The notes under the pieces were generated by a model. The model had not been told where the DNA came from. It did not search any database and saw nothing but the letters and a program-made list of their open reading frames with translations. Both the position numbers and the translations under genes were made by a program. Positions 34,989-42,741 of a stretch of 64,000 nucleotides of DNA are shown piece after piece. How positions within the stretch are numbered: position 1 is the first letter of the stretch; the number at the start of each line of letters is the position of its first letter. The DNA comes from Halorubrum vacuolatum. GTDB taxonomy: Archaea; Halobacteriota; Halobacteria; Halobacteriales; Haloferacaceae. Location: NCBI RefSeq assembly GCF_900188065.1, contig NZ_FZNQ01000001.1, forward strand, positions 1-64,000, in the 5' to 3' direction.

Positions 34989-35456
34989 TTAACCCCCGTC
35001 GCCGTCCCGCTTCAGCGAGAGCGCCGTCCGGTCGAACGAGCAGACGAGTTCGTCCTCGCCGTCGACGATTTTGAAGGCCTCGACGCGCATCGTGACGACG
35101 CCGCGCTCGCCGTCGCTCGTCTCCCGTTTCTCCGTCACCGTCGACTGCGCGCGGATCGTATCGCCGTGAAAGACCGGGTTCGGATGTTCGACATCGTCAT
35201 ACGAGAGGTTGGCGACGATCGTTCCGTCGGTCGTTTCCGGGATCGACAGCCCCACCGCGAGCGCCATCGTATATAAGCCGTTGACGAGTCGCTCGCCGAA
35301 CTGTGTCCGGCCCGCGAAATCCGCATCGAGGTGTAACGGCTGCTGGTTCATGCTCAGATCACAGAAGCGCTGGTTGTCGGACTCGCTTATCGTCCGCCGC
35401 CGTTCGTGTTCGATCGTCTCACCGACCGTGAACTCCTCGTAGTAGAGACCAGTCAC
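34989..35456 (-). CDS. MaoC-family acyl-CoA hydratase (mesaconyl-CoA hydratase-like)
   Basis: 155 residues, a hot-dog fold. The opening GLYYEEFTVGETIEHERRRT and the segment MNQQPLHLDADFAGRTQFGE contain the hydratase motif; its usual acid residue aligns with Asn here, while the His is kept. FHGDTIRAQSTVTEKR follows. Similar haloarchaeal proteins include the mesaconyl-CoA hydratase of the methylaspartate cycle. The gene is divergent from a citrate-lyase-like gene at 35563 with a shared 106-nt region, a pairing that fits consecutive hydration and C-C cleavage of an acyl-CoA. The pathway assignment is inference. Confidence 0.8.
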   Translation of the reverse strand: MTGLYYEEFTVGETIEHERRRTISESDNQRFCDLSMNQQPLHLDADFAGRTQFGERLVNGLYTMALAVGLSIPETTDGTIVANLSYDDVEHPNPVFHGDTIRAQSTVTEKRETSDGERGVVTMRVEAFKIVDGEDELVCSFDRTALSLKRDGDGG

Positions 35457-35533
35457 GTCTGCGTCTCCCGCAGCGATTTAAAAAGTCTGTCGCCGACCAC
35501 GATCACCGACGACGCGGGCGGGTCGCCGTCGCT

Positions 35534-35541
35534 TTTATATT
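35534..35541 (+). promoter_or_regulatory. TATA-like box for the CitE-like gene
   Basis: TTTATATT ends 21 nt before ATG 35563, inside the divergent region shared with the MaoC gene; a leaderless transcript is expected. Confidence 0.55.
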
Positions 35542-35562
35542 CCGTCCGGCGAGCGAGTCGAT

Positions 35563-36483
35563 ATGACGCGACGAAGCCTCCTCTTTACCCCCGGCGACAG
35601 ACCGAAACTCCTGTGGAAGGCGGCCGACGCGGGCGCGGACGTGGTCTGTTTCGACCTCGAGGACGCGGTCGCACCGGGACGGAAGGCCGAGGCCCGCGAG
35701 ACGGTCCGTGAGGTCCTCGCCGATCCAGGCTTCACGACGGACGCCGAAGTCTGCGTTCGGCTCACGGCGGAGCCGGCGGACGACCTCGACGCGCTCGTCG
35801 GGGGATCACCCGGGGCGGGCGAGGACGCAGGATCATCCGGGGCGGGCGAGGACGCAGGATCATCCGGGGCGGGCGAAGACGGGGGGATCCGACTGGACGC
35901 CGTGATGCTCCCGAAAGTCGAGACGGCGAAGCGGATCGAAACGGTCGCAGCGATGTGTGCTGAGCGTGGGCTGGACGTCGTCGTCCTCGCGTTGATCGAG
36001 ACGGCCGCGGGCGTCCTGTCGGCCCCCGACATCGCTGACGCGGGGCCAACCGACGCGCTCCTGTTCGGCGCCGAGGACCTCGCCGCCGACCTCGGGGCGA
36101 CCCGAACCGCCGAGGGGACCGAGGTACTGTACGCCCGCGAGCGCGTCGTCGTCGCCGCCAGCGCCGCCGGGATCGACGCCATCGACACCGTCTACACCGA
36201 CTTCGAGGACACCGATGGGCTCCGTGAGGAGACCGCCTTCGCGGCGACGCTCGGGTACGACGGGAAGCTGGCGATCCACCCGGCGCAGGTCCCGGTTATC
36301 AACGACGCATACACGCCGACGGCGGAACGGGTCGCGTGGGCCGAGGCGGTGATCGAGGCGCGTGACGATGCAGCCGACGATGACCGGGCCGTCTTCGAGG
36401 TCGACGGCGAGATGATCGACGCCCCGTTGATCGCCCAAGCCGAACGGATACTCGATCGGGCGCAGGCCGCCGGGATTCGGTGA
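35563..36483 (+). CDS. HpcH/HpaI-family CoA lyase (CitE/malyl-CoA lyase-like)
   Basis: 306 residues. [17 protein letters not shown], the metal-binding [59 protein letters not shown] and the late [15 protein letters not shown] match citrate-lyase-beta-like enzymes that cleave or form malyl-CoA, beta-methylmalyl-CoA or citramalyl-CoA using Mg2+. A 27-residue Gly/Ser/Ala/Glu/Asp-rich insertion formed by a 27-bp tandem repeat interrupts the fold around residues 81-107, between two conserved strands. It is probably a surface loop. It is paired with the MaoC hydratase and followed by glutamate dehydrogenase. Confidence 0.85.
   Translation: MTRRSLLFTPGDRPKLLWKAADAGADVVCFDLEDAVAPGRKAEARETVREVLADPGFTTDAEVCVRLTAEPADDLDALVGGSPGAGEDAGSSGAGEDAGSSGAGEDGGIRLDAVMLPKVETAKRIETVAAMCAERGLDVVVLALIETAAGVLSAPDIADAGPTDALLFGAEDLAADLGATRTAEGTEVLYARERVVVAASAAGIDAIDTVYTDFEDTDGLREETAFAATLGYDGKLAIHPAQVPVINDAYTPTAERVAWAEAVIEARDDAADDDRAVFEVDGEMIDAPLIAQAERILDRAQAAGIR
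35803..35883. repeat. 27-bp tandem repeat in the CitE-like gene, three copies
   Basis: Units GGATCATCCGGGGCGGGCGA plus GGACGCA at 35803-35829, 35830-35856 and 35857-35883, encoding [18 protein letters not shown] and GSSGAGEDG. It keeps the frame. The copies differ at only a few positions. Confidence 0.9.
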
Positions 36484-36524
36484 TCGGGTGCGGGTTCACC
36501 AAGGCGTCAGGCGGCCTCATCGAC

Positions 36525-36546
36525 ACAATTAACCCGACAGGTCGGG
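36525..36546 (+). promoter_or_regulatory. TATA-like element and perfect palindrome before gdh
   Basis: ACAATTAAC (36525-36533) lies 25-33 nt before ATG 36558. It is followed immediately by CCCGACAGGTCGGG (36533-36546), an inverted repeat of 6+6 bp with a 2-nt spacer. The palindrome covers the expected transcription start region, the position of a haloarchaeal repressor operator. Confidence 0.5.
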
Positions 36547-36557
36547 CTGGTTTCGGT

Positions 36558-37811
36558 ATGTCGGAACCGCAGAATCCGTTCGAGAGCCTCCGGGAGCAGG
36601 TCGCCGACGCCGCGACGTATCTCGACGTCGATCCGGGCGTCGTTCGGCGGCTCTCCACGCCCGAGCGGATCCTCGAGACCAACCTGACCATCGAACGCGA
36701 CGATGGCTCGTTGGAGACCGTTCGTGCGTACCGCTCACAGTTCAACGGCGACCGCGGCCCATATAAGGGCGGTATCAGGTATCACCCGAAGGTCACTCGT
36801 GAGGAGGTGAAGGCGCTGTCCGGCTGGATGGTATATAAATGCGCCGTGGTCGACATTCCGTACGGCGGTGGGAAAGGCGGAATCGCGATCGACCCGGCCG
36901 ACTACTCGGAAGCCGAACTGGAGCGGCTCACGCGCGCCTACGCGAAGGAACTCCGCCCTCTCATCGGTGAGGACACTGACATCCCCGCGCCGGACGTAAA
37001 CACCGGCCAGCGCGAGATGAACTGGATCAAAGACACGTACGAGGCGCTGGAGAACACGACCGCACCCGGCGTGATCACCGGAAAGGCGCTCGATTCCGGC
37101 GGCAGCGCGGGACGCGTCGAGGCCACCGGCCGGTCGGTCATGCTCACCGCCCGCGAGGTGTTCGACTGGCTCGGCGAGGACGTCTCGGACGCGACCGTCG
37201 CCGTGCAGGGCTACGGCAACGCCGGTTCCGTCGCCGCCACGCTGCTCGATGAACTCGGCGCGACGATCGTCGCCGTCTCCGACTCATCAGGCGGCGTGTA
37301 CGATCAGGCCGGGATCGATCCACAGGCGGTGAAACGGCACAAGGCCGAAACCGGCTCGGTGACTGGATTTGGGGACAACGAATCGCTGACGAACGAGGAG
37401 GTCCTGCTGCTCGACGTCGACCTCCTCATCCCGGCCGCGTTGGAGAACGCCATCGACCGTGAACTCGCAGGCGACGTTCGTGCGGACGTGATCGTCGAGG
37501 CGGCCAACGGCCCGCTTACGCCCGGTGCCGACGACGTCCTCGCCGACCGTGACGTGACGGTGGTGCCGGACATCATCGCGAACGCCGGCGGCGTGACGGT
37601 CTCGTACTTCGAGTGGGTGCAGAACCGCCAGCGGTTCAATTGGACCGAAGCGCGCGTAAACGACGAGCTCGAACGGGCCATTACGGAGGCGTTCTCGGGA
37701 CTCGTCGACTGCTATGAGGAACACGACGTCCCGAACCTCCGGATCGCGGCGTACGTCGTCGCCCTGCAGCGGGTGATCCGTGCGTACGAACAGGGCGGGA
37801 CGTGGCCGTAG
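36558..37811 (+). CDS. gdhB: Glutamate dehydrogenase (Glu/Leu/Phe/Val dehydrogenase family)
   Basis: 417 residues from ATG 36558. Conserved elements are [39 protein letters not shown] (catalytic Lys), [34 protein letters not shown] and the Rossmann [17 protein letters not shown]. The enzyme interconverts glutamate and 2-oxoglutarate with NAD(P). Length is normal. An earlier in-frame ATG at 36480 overlaps the CitE-like stop and adds 26 residues with no family match. It follows the CitE-like gene, so nitrogen and acyl-CoA metabolism may be linked here. Confidence 0.95.
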   Translation: MSEPQNPFESLREQVADAATYLDVDPGVVRRLSTPERILETNLTIERDDGSLETVRAYRSQFNGDRGPYKGGIRYHPKVTREEVKALSGWMVYKCAVVDIPYGGGKGGIAIDPADYSEAELERLTRAYAKELRPLIGEDTDIPAPDVNTGQREMNWIKDTYEALENTTAPGVITGKALDSGGSAGRVEATGRSVMLTAREVFDWLGEDVSDATVAVQGYGNAGSVAATLLDELGATIVAVSDSSGGVYDQAGIDPQAVKRHKAETGSVTGFGDNESLTNEEVLLLDVDLLIPAALENAIDRELAGDVRADVIVEAANGPLTPGADDVLADRDVTVVPDIIANAGGVTVSYFEWVQNRQRFNWTEARVNDELERAITEAFSGLVDCYEEHDVPNLRIAAYVVALQRVIRAYEQGGTWP

Positions 37812-37868
37812 ACGGGGTGAAAGCCGCGGACCGATACGCCTATTTTGCTCGTCGTGTATCGTGTTAAC

Positions 37869-38285
37869 ATGAATGAGCGTCTGCTCGGCTGGTTCGGGGA
37901 AGCCGACGAGCGGACGCTCGATGCCGTCAGGGACGCTGAAACCATGCGGAACGCGGTCGACCGCGACGAACTCGCTCGGAAGATTCCATCGGGCTGGACC
38001 GTCCGATCCGACATCGTGCTGTATGGAAACGACACGCTCACCGACGTCCTCGTGTTCAGACACGATCGGACGCGTCAGGAGCTGATCGTCCTTCCGGAAT
38101 CGAACACCGACCCCAATGGGCCGGTGCGATTTTACCACCACGACCGGAACGCGGGCTACCGACGCGAGCTCCCCGTCAGGAAGCGCTCGCTCTCGTCCGG
38201 GCTGTCGTACGCGCTCGACCGGATCGAACGGTTCGAGCGGGTTTTCGACGGTCGAAGCGCAGCGCTTCCGGGTAACGGAATATAA
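37869..38285 (+). CDS. Hypothetical haloarchaeal protein
   Basis: 138 residues from ATG 37869, MNERLLGWFGEADERTLDAV. It is charged and soluble, with two predicted helices at the start and a beta-rich middle (VRSDIVLYGNDTLTDVLVF), then basic segments near the end. I do not recognise a family and see no cofactor motif. It lies 57 nt after glutamate dehydrogenase and convergent with the thioredoxin gene. The frame has a sensible start and composition, so I take it as real. A longer ATG-initiated form at 37845 is possible. Confidence 0.5.
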   Translation: MNERLLGWFGEADERTLDAVRDAETMRNAVDRDELARKIPSGWTVRSDIVLYGNDTLTDVLVFRHDRTRQELIVLPESNTDPNGPVRFYHHDRNAGYRRELPVRKRSLSSGLSYALDRIERFERVFDGRSAALPGNGI

Positions 38286-38319
38286 ATACGACTTAAAAGA
38301 GACGAACCGACGTCGCCGC

Positions 38320-38706
38320 TCAGGCGACCGTCTCGATCTCGGCTAACCGATCGGCGAGGAAGGTCGCGATCGGGACGTCTTCACTCTCGACGAACCGTAC
38401 GATCTCTTCGCCGTCGGGGGATTCGACGACCACGGTCGGGATGAACTCGATGTCGTATTCCTCGACACCGGGGCCCTCCTTTCGTCCGTCGACTTTGCTC
38501 ACCGCATAGCGTTCGATCCGGTCGGCAGGGACGCCGGCGGCTGCAAGCGCGGCGCCGAACGCCGGGAGCTGTTCTTGACAGTCGATACACCAATCGCCGC
38601 CCCAGACGTGAAAGACGTACGCCTCGGCATCGAGCGCGGCGAGCACGTCGTCATCGAAAGCGTCCGTATCGAGGTTCGGGTCCGGATCAAGCGTTTCGAG
38701 GGTCAT
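38320..38706 (-). CDS. Thioredoxin family protein
   Basis: 128 residues. The active site VFHVWGGDWCIDCQEQLPAF contains CxxC (Cys-Ile-Asp-Cys), followed by the cis-Pro segment DIEFIPTVVVESPDG. The N-terminal 20 residues are acidic. It would reduce disulfides in the cytoplasm. The gene is the last of a leftward series: L44e, S27e, aIF2alpha, Nop10, then this gene after an 84-nt gap. In many haloarchaea the place after Nop10 is taken by a PAC2 proteasome-assembly-like gene; a thioredoxin sits there instead. Confidence 0.88.
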   Translation of the reverse strand: MTLETLDPDPNLDTDAFDDDVLAALDAEAYVFHVWGGDWCIDCQEQLPAFGAALAAAGVPADRIERYAVSKVDGRKEGPGVEEYDIEFIPTVVVESPDGEEIVRFVESEDVPIATFLADRLAEIETVA

Positions 38707-38790
38707 ACCGACGGTAGGACGCCGGTGCTGTTAAAAGGCGCGTCGGGGGCAACGGTCGCATATGGCGGTGGCGTCCGGACGATACGAGCG

Positions 38791-38973
38791 TTACTCCCGA
38801 CGACGACGCCGCACTCGACGTCGATACTCGCCGTATCGGTCCGTGGGATCGAAGGGGGCGGGGGCGCTGTTTTCGGTCGCTGAACCGCATTCGGGACACT
38901 CCGCACGAAGCGTGTAGACGGGTCGGTCGTGGGCTGCGTTTGGGTCGGCACAGACGCGAATGTGTGAGCGCAT
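38791..38973 (-). CDS. nop10: H/ACA ribonucleoprotein subunit Nop10
   Basis: 60 residues, MRSHIRVCADPNAAHDRPVYTL, then a single CPECG pair, and the conserved APAPFDPTDRYGEYRRR. Nop10 stabilises the archaeal pseudouridine synthase Cbf5 in H/ACA guide RNPs that modify rRNA and tRNA. The N-terminal zinc site seems to be reduced, with only Cys8 where two would be expected before YTL; this is common in haloarchaeal members. It lies 32 nt after aIF2alpha on the same strand in the usual archaeal operon. Confidence 0.93.
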   Translation of the reverse strand: MRSHIRVCADPNAAHDRPVYTLRAECPECGSATENSAPAPFDPTDRYGEYRRRVRRRRRE

Positions 38974-39005
38974 GGGTCAAACGAGGAGTACGGGGAAAAG
39001 CGGGG

Positions 39006-39806
39006 TTACTCGTCGTCCTCGCGACGCTCACGGTGGAACTCGCCGGTCCCGCCCGCGGCCTCGATCGCCTTGCGGGCGCGGTCGGCGGCGGCTTCGAGTT
39101 CGGCCTCGGCGGTCTTGTAATCGGGCGCACGGACCTTGATCCGGTACTCGGGCGAGCCGACGTAGCCGACCTCCAACTCGACCTCCTCGGGGACTTCCCC
39201 GTTGCCCTCGGCGGCCGACAGCGCGGCCTTGATGTCGTCGACGCCGTCCGACGCTGCGGACGTGAGGTCGACGTAGCCGGTCACGTCGACGTAGGGGACG
39301 GAGACGTTCTCGCGGGCGGCGGCGACGATGGCCTCGACGGCCTCCTCGTCGATGTCGACGTCGGCGAGCGCCTCCTCGCCGTGGATCGCCGCCGTCTCGA
39401 ATGCGTCGTACAGCGAGTCGTACTCGACGAGCATGGCGTTCGCGACGCTCGTGTAGCGCTCGTCCTCGACGTCCTCGCCGAGCGCGATGAGCATCCAGTT
39501 GTCGGCCTTCCGCTCGTTCTTCCACGCCTGAATGGTCTCTTTTCGCTGGTGTTCGTTGACGTCCTTGATCGAGAGGTCGATCTGTTCGGAGGACTCCTGT
39601 ACCTCCAGAACCTTCGCGACGACCGTCTGTCCCTCACGGACGTGGTCGCGCACGTTCTTGATCCAGCCGGACGCGACCTCGCTGATGTGACAGAGACCGC
39701 GCTTGTTCTCGTACTGGTCGAGGTCGACGAAGACGCCGAAGTCGGCGATCTCATCGACCTCGCCAACGACCAGTTCGCCGGGTTCGGGCCATCCGCTGTA
39801 CTGCAT
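39006..39806 (-). CDS. eif2a: Translation initiation factor aIF2 subunit alpha
   Basis: 266 residues from ATG 39806. The N-terminal S1 domain (about 1-85) contains [20 protein letters not shown] and [20 protein letters not shown]; a helical middle domain (about 90-170) and a C-terminal alpha-beta domain (about 175-260: [19 protein letters not shown]) follow. It forms with beta and gamma the ternary complex that brings initiator tRNA to the ribosome. Start choice: earlier upstream ATG would run through S27e. Third gene in L44e-S27e-aIF2alpha-Nop10. Confidence 0.96.
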   Translation of the reverse strand: MQYSGWPEPGELVVGEVDEIADFGVFVDLDQYENKRGLCHISEVASGWIKNVRDHVREGQTVVAKVLEVQESSEQIDLSIKDVNEHQRKETIQAWKNERKADNWMLIALGEDVEDERYTSVANAMLVEYDSLYDAFETAAIHGEEALADVDIDEEAVEAIVAAARENVSVPYVDVTGYVDLTSAASDGVDDIKAALSAAEGNGEVPEEVELEVGYVGSPEYRIKVRAPDYKTAEAELEAAADRARKAIEAAGGTGEFHRERREDDE

Positions 39807-39823
39807 GACAGGGGGTGAGGCGG

Positions 39824-39997
39824 TTACCGTGCCTCGACGGTTTCGACGATCTCGCCGTGCAGCTCGGCCTCCCCGCCGGTCGGGGTCGCGAGCGTCGTGC
39901 CACAGACCGCACACGACACGACCGATGAGGCCTTGCCGAAGACGACCTGTTCGTTCTCACAGTCGCCACACGCGAGACGATAGAAGTTTCCGGCCAT
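39824..39997 (-). CDS. rps27e: Small ribosomal subunit protein eS27
   Basis: 57 residues, too short to stand out by length alone but certain by family: [20 protein letters not shown], then [17 protein letters not shown]. The two CxxC pairs bind one zinc, as in archaeal/eukaryotic S27e. It ends 17 nt before aIF2alpha and starts only 2 nt after the L44e stop, so the three are tightly coupled. Component of the 30S subunit. Confidence 0.95.
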   Translation of the reverse strand: MAGNFYRLACGDCENEQVVFGKASSVVSCAVCGTTLATPTGGEAELHGEIVETVEAR

Positions 39998-39999
39998 GA

Positions 40000-40281
40000 T
40001 CACTCCTGGAAGGTGAGTCGGCCGGCGCGCCAGCCTTCGCGCATGTGGGCCTTCCCGCAGTCCGAGCAGCGGTACTTCAGGTGCGTCTTCTTCGTGGGTT
40101 TGTCCCCACCGGGCACCTTCGAGTACCCGCCCGCGTTGCCGATCGTCGCGAGCGCACGGCGTCGCTGTCGGGCGTCGCGCTTCAGGCCGGTCGCGCGGCC
40201 GGATCGGACCTTCTCGACCTCGTGTTCGTGGTGACCGTCACAGTTCGGACAGTAGGTGTTAAACCGACGTGGCATTTCCAT
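40000..40281 (-). CDS. rpl44e: Large ribosomal subunit protein eL44 (L44e)
   Basis: 93 residues beginning [21 protein letters not shown] zinc site is formed by CPNC and the late CSDC in [16 protein letters not shown]. The basic KSGR-type stretch and [14 protein letters not shown] match archaeal L44e. First gene of the L44e-S27e-aIF2alpha-Nop10 operon; a TTTTAAG-type TATA lies on the minus strand at about 40317-40323. An alternative ATG two codons later (40275) is also plausible. Confidence 0.96.
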   Translation of the reverse strand: MEMPRRFNTYCPNCDGHHEHEVEKVRSGRATGLKRDARQRRRALATIGNAGGYSKVPGGDKPTKKTHLKYRCSDCGKAHMREGWRAGRLTFQE

Positions 40282-40421
40282 GGATATCTACCTTGGCCGG
40301 GATTTGACGCCGACGCTTAAAACGGGTTTGGTCTGGCGCGGGTCGGTGAACCGGTCACACCGGAGCGCGAGGGTGTAGAAACCACCCGACGACGGTCGAC
40401 GGTGGAACGGTGACAAGCAGC

Positions 40422-41474
40422 CTAGAGTGTGTAGTCGTGCTCGCCGGTTTCGCTTTCCAAAAAGGCCGTCAAGAGGTCGATAGTCCCGGCGATGTCGTCG
40501 GCGTTCGCCGTTTCAGTGACCGTGTGGAGGTACCGCGTCGGGATCGAGATCGCCCCGACCGGCTTCGCGCCGTTCGACCGCTGGAAACCGGCGGTGTCGG
40601 TGCCGCCAGCGGGAAGCACCTCGTGTTGATGCTCGATTCCTTCAGTCTCCGCGACGCTGGTGAGTCGGCTGTGGACCTTCGGACTCGTGATCACGGAGGA
40701 GTCCTTCAGCTTGATCGCCGTCCCCGCGCCGAGCTCGGTCACGGCGTCGGCCTCCTTGCCGATCTGTGGCACATCGTTCGCGACGGTGACGTCCAGAGCG
40801 ATCGCGAGGTCGGGATCGATGTCGACGCCGAGCGCATGCGCGCCGCGAAGCCCCACTTCCTCCTGGACCGTCGCGGCGAAGTGGATCGTCACGTCCGGCT
40901 CCTCGATCCGGCGTGCCGCCTCGATCATCGCGAAGACGCAGACGCGGTCGTCGAGCGCCTTCCCGGTAATACAGTCGCCAAGGATAGTTGTCGTCTGATC
41001 GAGCGTGACGAGATCGCCGACGCTCACGAGTTCGGATACCTCCTCGCCCCCGCGCCCGAGGTCGATGAACAGGTCGGAGACCTCGTCGTTCCGCTCCCGC
41101 TGCTCGTCGGTGAGCGTGTGTGGGGGGACCGAGCCGATGACGCCCGTCAGATCCTCTTCGCCGTGAACCGTGACGCGCTGGGCCCGGAGCACCCGGGCAT
41201 CGAATCCACCGAGTGGGTCGACCTGAACGAAGCCATCCTCGGTGACGTGGCGAACCATGAACCCGATCTCGTCCATGTGGGCGGCGACGGCGACCGAGTA
41301 ATCCGCGTCGCCTTCGATGGTGGCGACGACGTTGCCCATCGCGTCGGTCTCGACGTGATCGGTCGTCTCCGAGAGTTCACGGCGAACGAGCCCGCGTACA
41401 CGGTCCTCATAGCCGGAGACCCCGCGGGCCTCGGTCAGTTCACGGAGCAGATCGTAATCGAACGCAAACGACAT
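40422..41474 (-). CDS. M42 family aminopeptidase (TET-type)
   Basis: 350 residues from ATG 41474. Metal-binding and catalytic residues are visible: His in VAAHMDEIGFMVRH, Asp in ITGKALDDRVC, the Glu-Glu pair in ATVQEEVGLRGA, Asp in AIALDVTVAND, and His in ISIPTRYLHTVTET. This is the co-catalytic dinuclear zinc or cobalt aminopeptidase family, which forms TET complexes that degrade peptides released by the proteasome. Length is normal. The stop is 141 nt downstream of L44e's start region in the same orientation; the two are probably independent. Confidence 0.93.
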   Translation of the reverse strand: MSFAFDYDLLRELTEARGVSGYEDRVRGLVRRELSETTDHVETDAMGNVVATIEGDADYSVAVAAHMDEIGFMVRHVTEDGFVQVDPLGGFDARVLRAQRVTVHGEEDLTGVIGSVPPHTLTDEQRERNDEVSDLFIDLGRGGEEVSELVSVGDLVTLDQTTTILGDCITGKALDDRVCVFAMIEAARRIEEPDVTIHFAATVQEEVGLRGAHALGVDIDPDLAIALDVTVANDVPQIGKEADAVTELGAGTAIKLKDSSVITSPKVHSRLTSVAETEGIEHQHEVLPAGGTDTAGFQRSNGAKPVGAISIPTRYLHTVTETANADDIAGTIDLLTAFLESETGEHDYTL

Positions 41475-41650
41475 TACCGGGGGCTTCGTTCGCGACCGTG
41501 AAGTAGCGACCGATCGGCCCTGCACCGACCGATCGGTGCTTCAACGCCTCGTTTCCCGCGAGGGGGTTCGAGGCGGATGAAACAAAGAACTCGATCGTTA
41601 TTTATTGCCGTTTCGCAACGCTTTTGCGGGCGCTCGCTGCACGTGAGGGC

Positions 41651-41908
41651 ATGACCGATGTCGAAGCCGAACTCCGCGAGCAGTTCATCGATGCCTTCGA
41701 GGGTGCCGACTATCCCGTGAACAACCAGATGGACCTCGTTCCCGCGCTCCCGAACGGTCCGGCCACGAAGTTCGAAGCCGGCGACGTGAGCCTGACTGCG
41801 ATGGAGATGGCCGCCAAACTCGGCAGCGAACAGGAGTTCCCCTACGACACCGTCGAGGAGCTGGTCGATGACATCATCGCGGGGCTCAAAGCAAAGGATA
41901 TCATCTAA
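41651..41908 (+). CDS. MTH865-like family protein
   Basis: 85 residues from ATG 41651 (GAGGGC precedes it). The opening EAELREQFIDAFEGADYPVN and the segment TAMEMAAKLGSEQEFPYDTVEEL, ending in DIIAGLKAKDII, match the small MTH865-type EF-hand-like family found in methanogens and halophiles. Function is not known; the fold is a helical bundle. It is divergent from the M42 peptidase with a 176-nt gap that holds a TATA-like GTTATTTATTG at 41597-41607. Confidence 0.8.
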   Translation: MTDVEAELREQFIDAFEGADYPVNNQMDLVPALPNGPATKFEAGDVSLTAMEMAAKLGSEQEFPYDTVEELVDDIIAGLKAKDII

Positions 41909-42024
41909 CACCCCGACCATCACGGTCCCACGACGCGACCCTCCTCTGATCCGATCCAAACGACAGCGACGACCACGGGCCGACACGTCGGGACTTTCAT
42001 GTACGTTCACCCCCTACGACGCGT

Positions 42025-42741
42025 GTGCTTGGCGAACTACTCGGTATCGTCCCCCCGTGGTTGCTGGTCGGGACGGTGATCGGGCTCGGTGCCTCCGTGG
42101 TGGTGGCCCTGCTTTTCGTGGTCGGCAACTGGATCTCACCGACACCGGCGGTCGGCGGGGCACACCGAGCGGATCGGTCCGGGACCCACGTCCCCGGGGA
42201 TGTCAGACGCATCCGCGAGATACGGGCCTACCTGACCGCGATCGACGAGCGGTTTCACGAGGACCACGAGGTCTCCGGGGTGCAGGTTCCGTTTTATCTC
42301 CCGGAACGGGGCGTCGCGATCACGTTCAATGCGCGGGAGTACTTCCGGTTGGAGCGTGATGGCGTGTTCGCGATCCTGTGTGAACACGAGATGCCCGGGC
42401 GCGGCCTCGGTCGACGGCTGCCGTTCGAGGTCAACGAGCCGGAGTGGCACGAACGGGAGACGACTGGTCGACGGACGAGTCGGTGGACGGACGACCGCCT
42501 CGGCGGCAACGCACAGTCGCGGCGGGCGATCGAGGATGCGTTCGATGTGCTCGGGTTGTCCTCGAACGCGACCGCCGCCGACGTCAGGAGGGCGTACCGC
42601 GAGCGCGTCAAGCGTGTCCACCCGGATCAAGGTGGGAACGAGGAGGAATTTAGGGAGCTTCAGGACGCCTACGCCACCGCGCGAAACTACGCTGAGGGCG
42701 GTACCCGCGCCGCGGAACCGACGGCGGGCTTCGGGCGGTGA
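42025..42741 (+). CDS. Membrane-anchored J-domain protein
   Basis: 238 residues from GTG 42025. A hydrophobic N-terminal helix (LLVGTVIGLGASVVVALLFVV) anchors the protein; a soluble middle domain of about 120 residues follows (VPFYLPERGVAITFNAREYF). The C-terminal 65 residues form a J-domain, with AFDVLGLSSNATAADVRRAY and the HPD motif in RVHPDQGGNEEEF. It should recruit and stimulate DnaK at the membrane. No DnaK gene is adjacent. Its GTGA overlap with the phosphoesterase shows translational coupling. Confidence 0.85.
   Translation: MLGELLGIVPPWLLVGTVIGLGASVVVALLFVVGNWISPTPAVGGAHRADRSGTHVPGDVRRIREIRAYLTAIDERFHEDHEVSGVQVPFYLPERGVAITFNAREYFRLERDGVFAILCEHEMPGRGLGRRLPFEVNEPEWHERETTGRRTSRWTDDRLGGNAQSRRAIEDAFDVLGLSSNATAADVRRAYRERVKRVHPDQGGNEEEFRELQDAYATARNYAEGGTRAAEPTAGFGR

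Noticed and set aside
40645-41501. Plus-strand frame opposite the M42 peptidase
   Set aside because: Antisense of a peptidase with all metal-binding residues intact; no independent family match.
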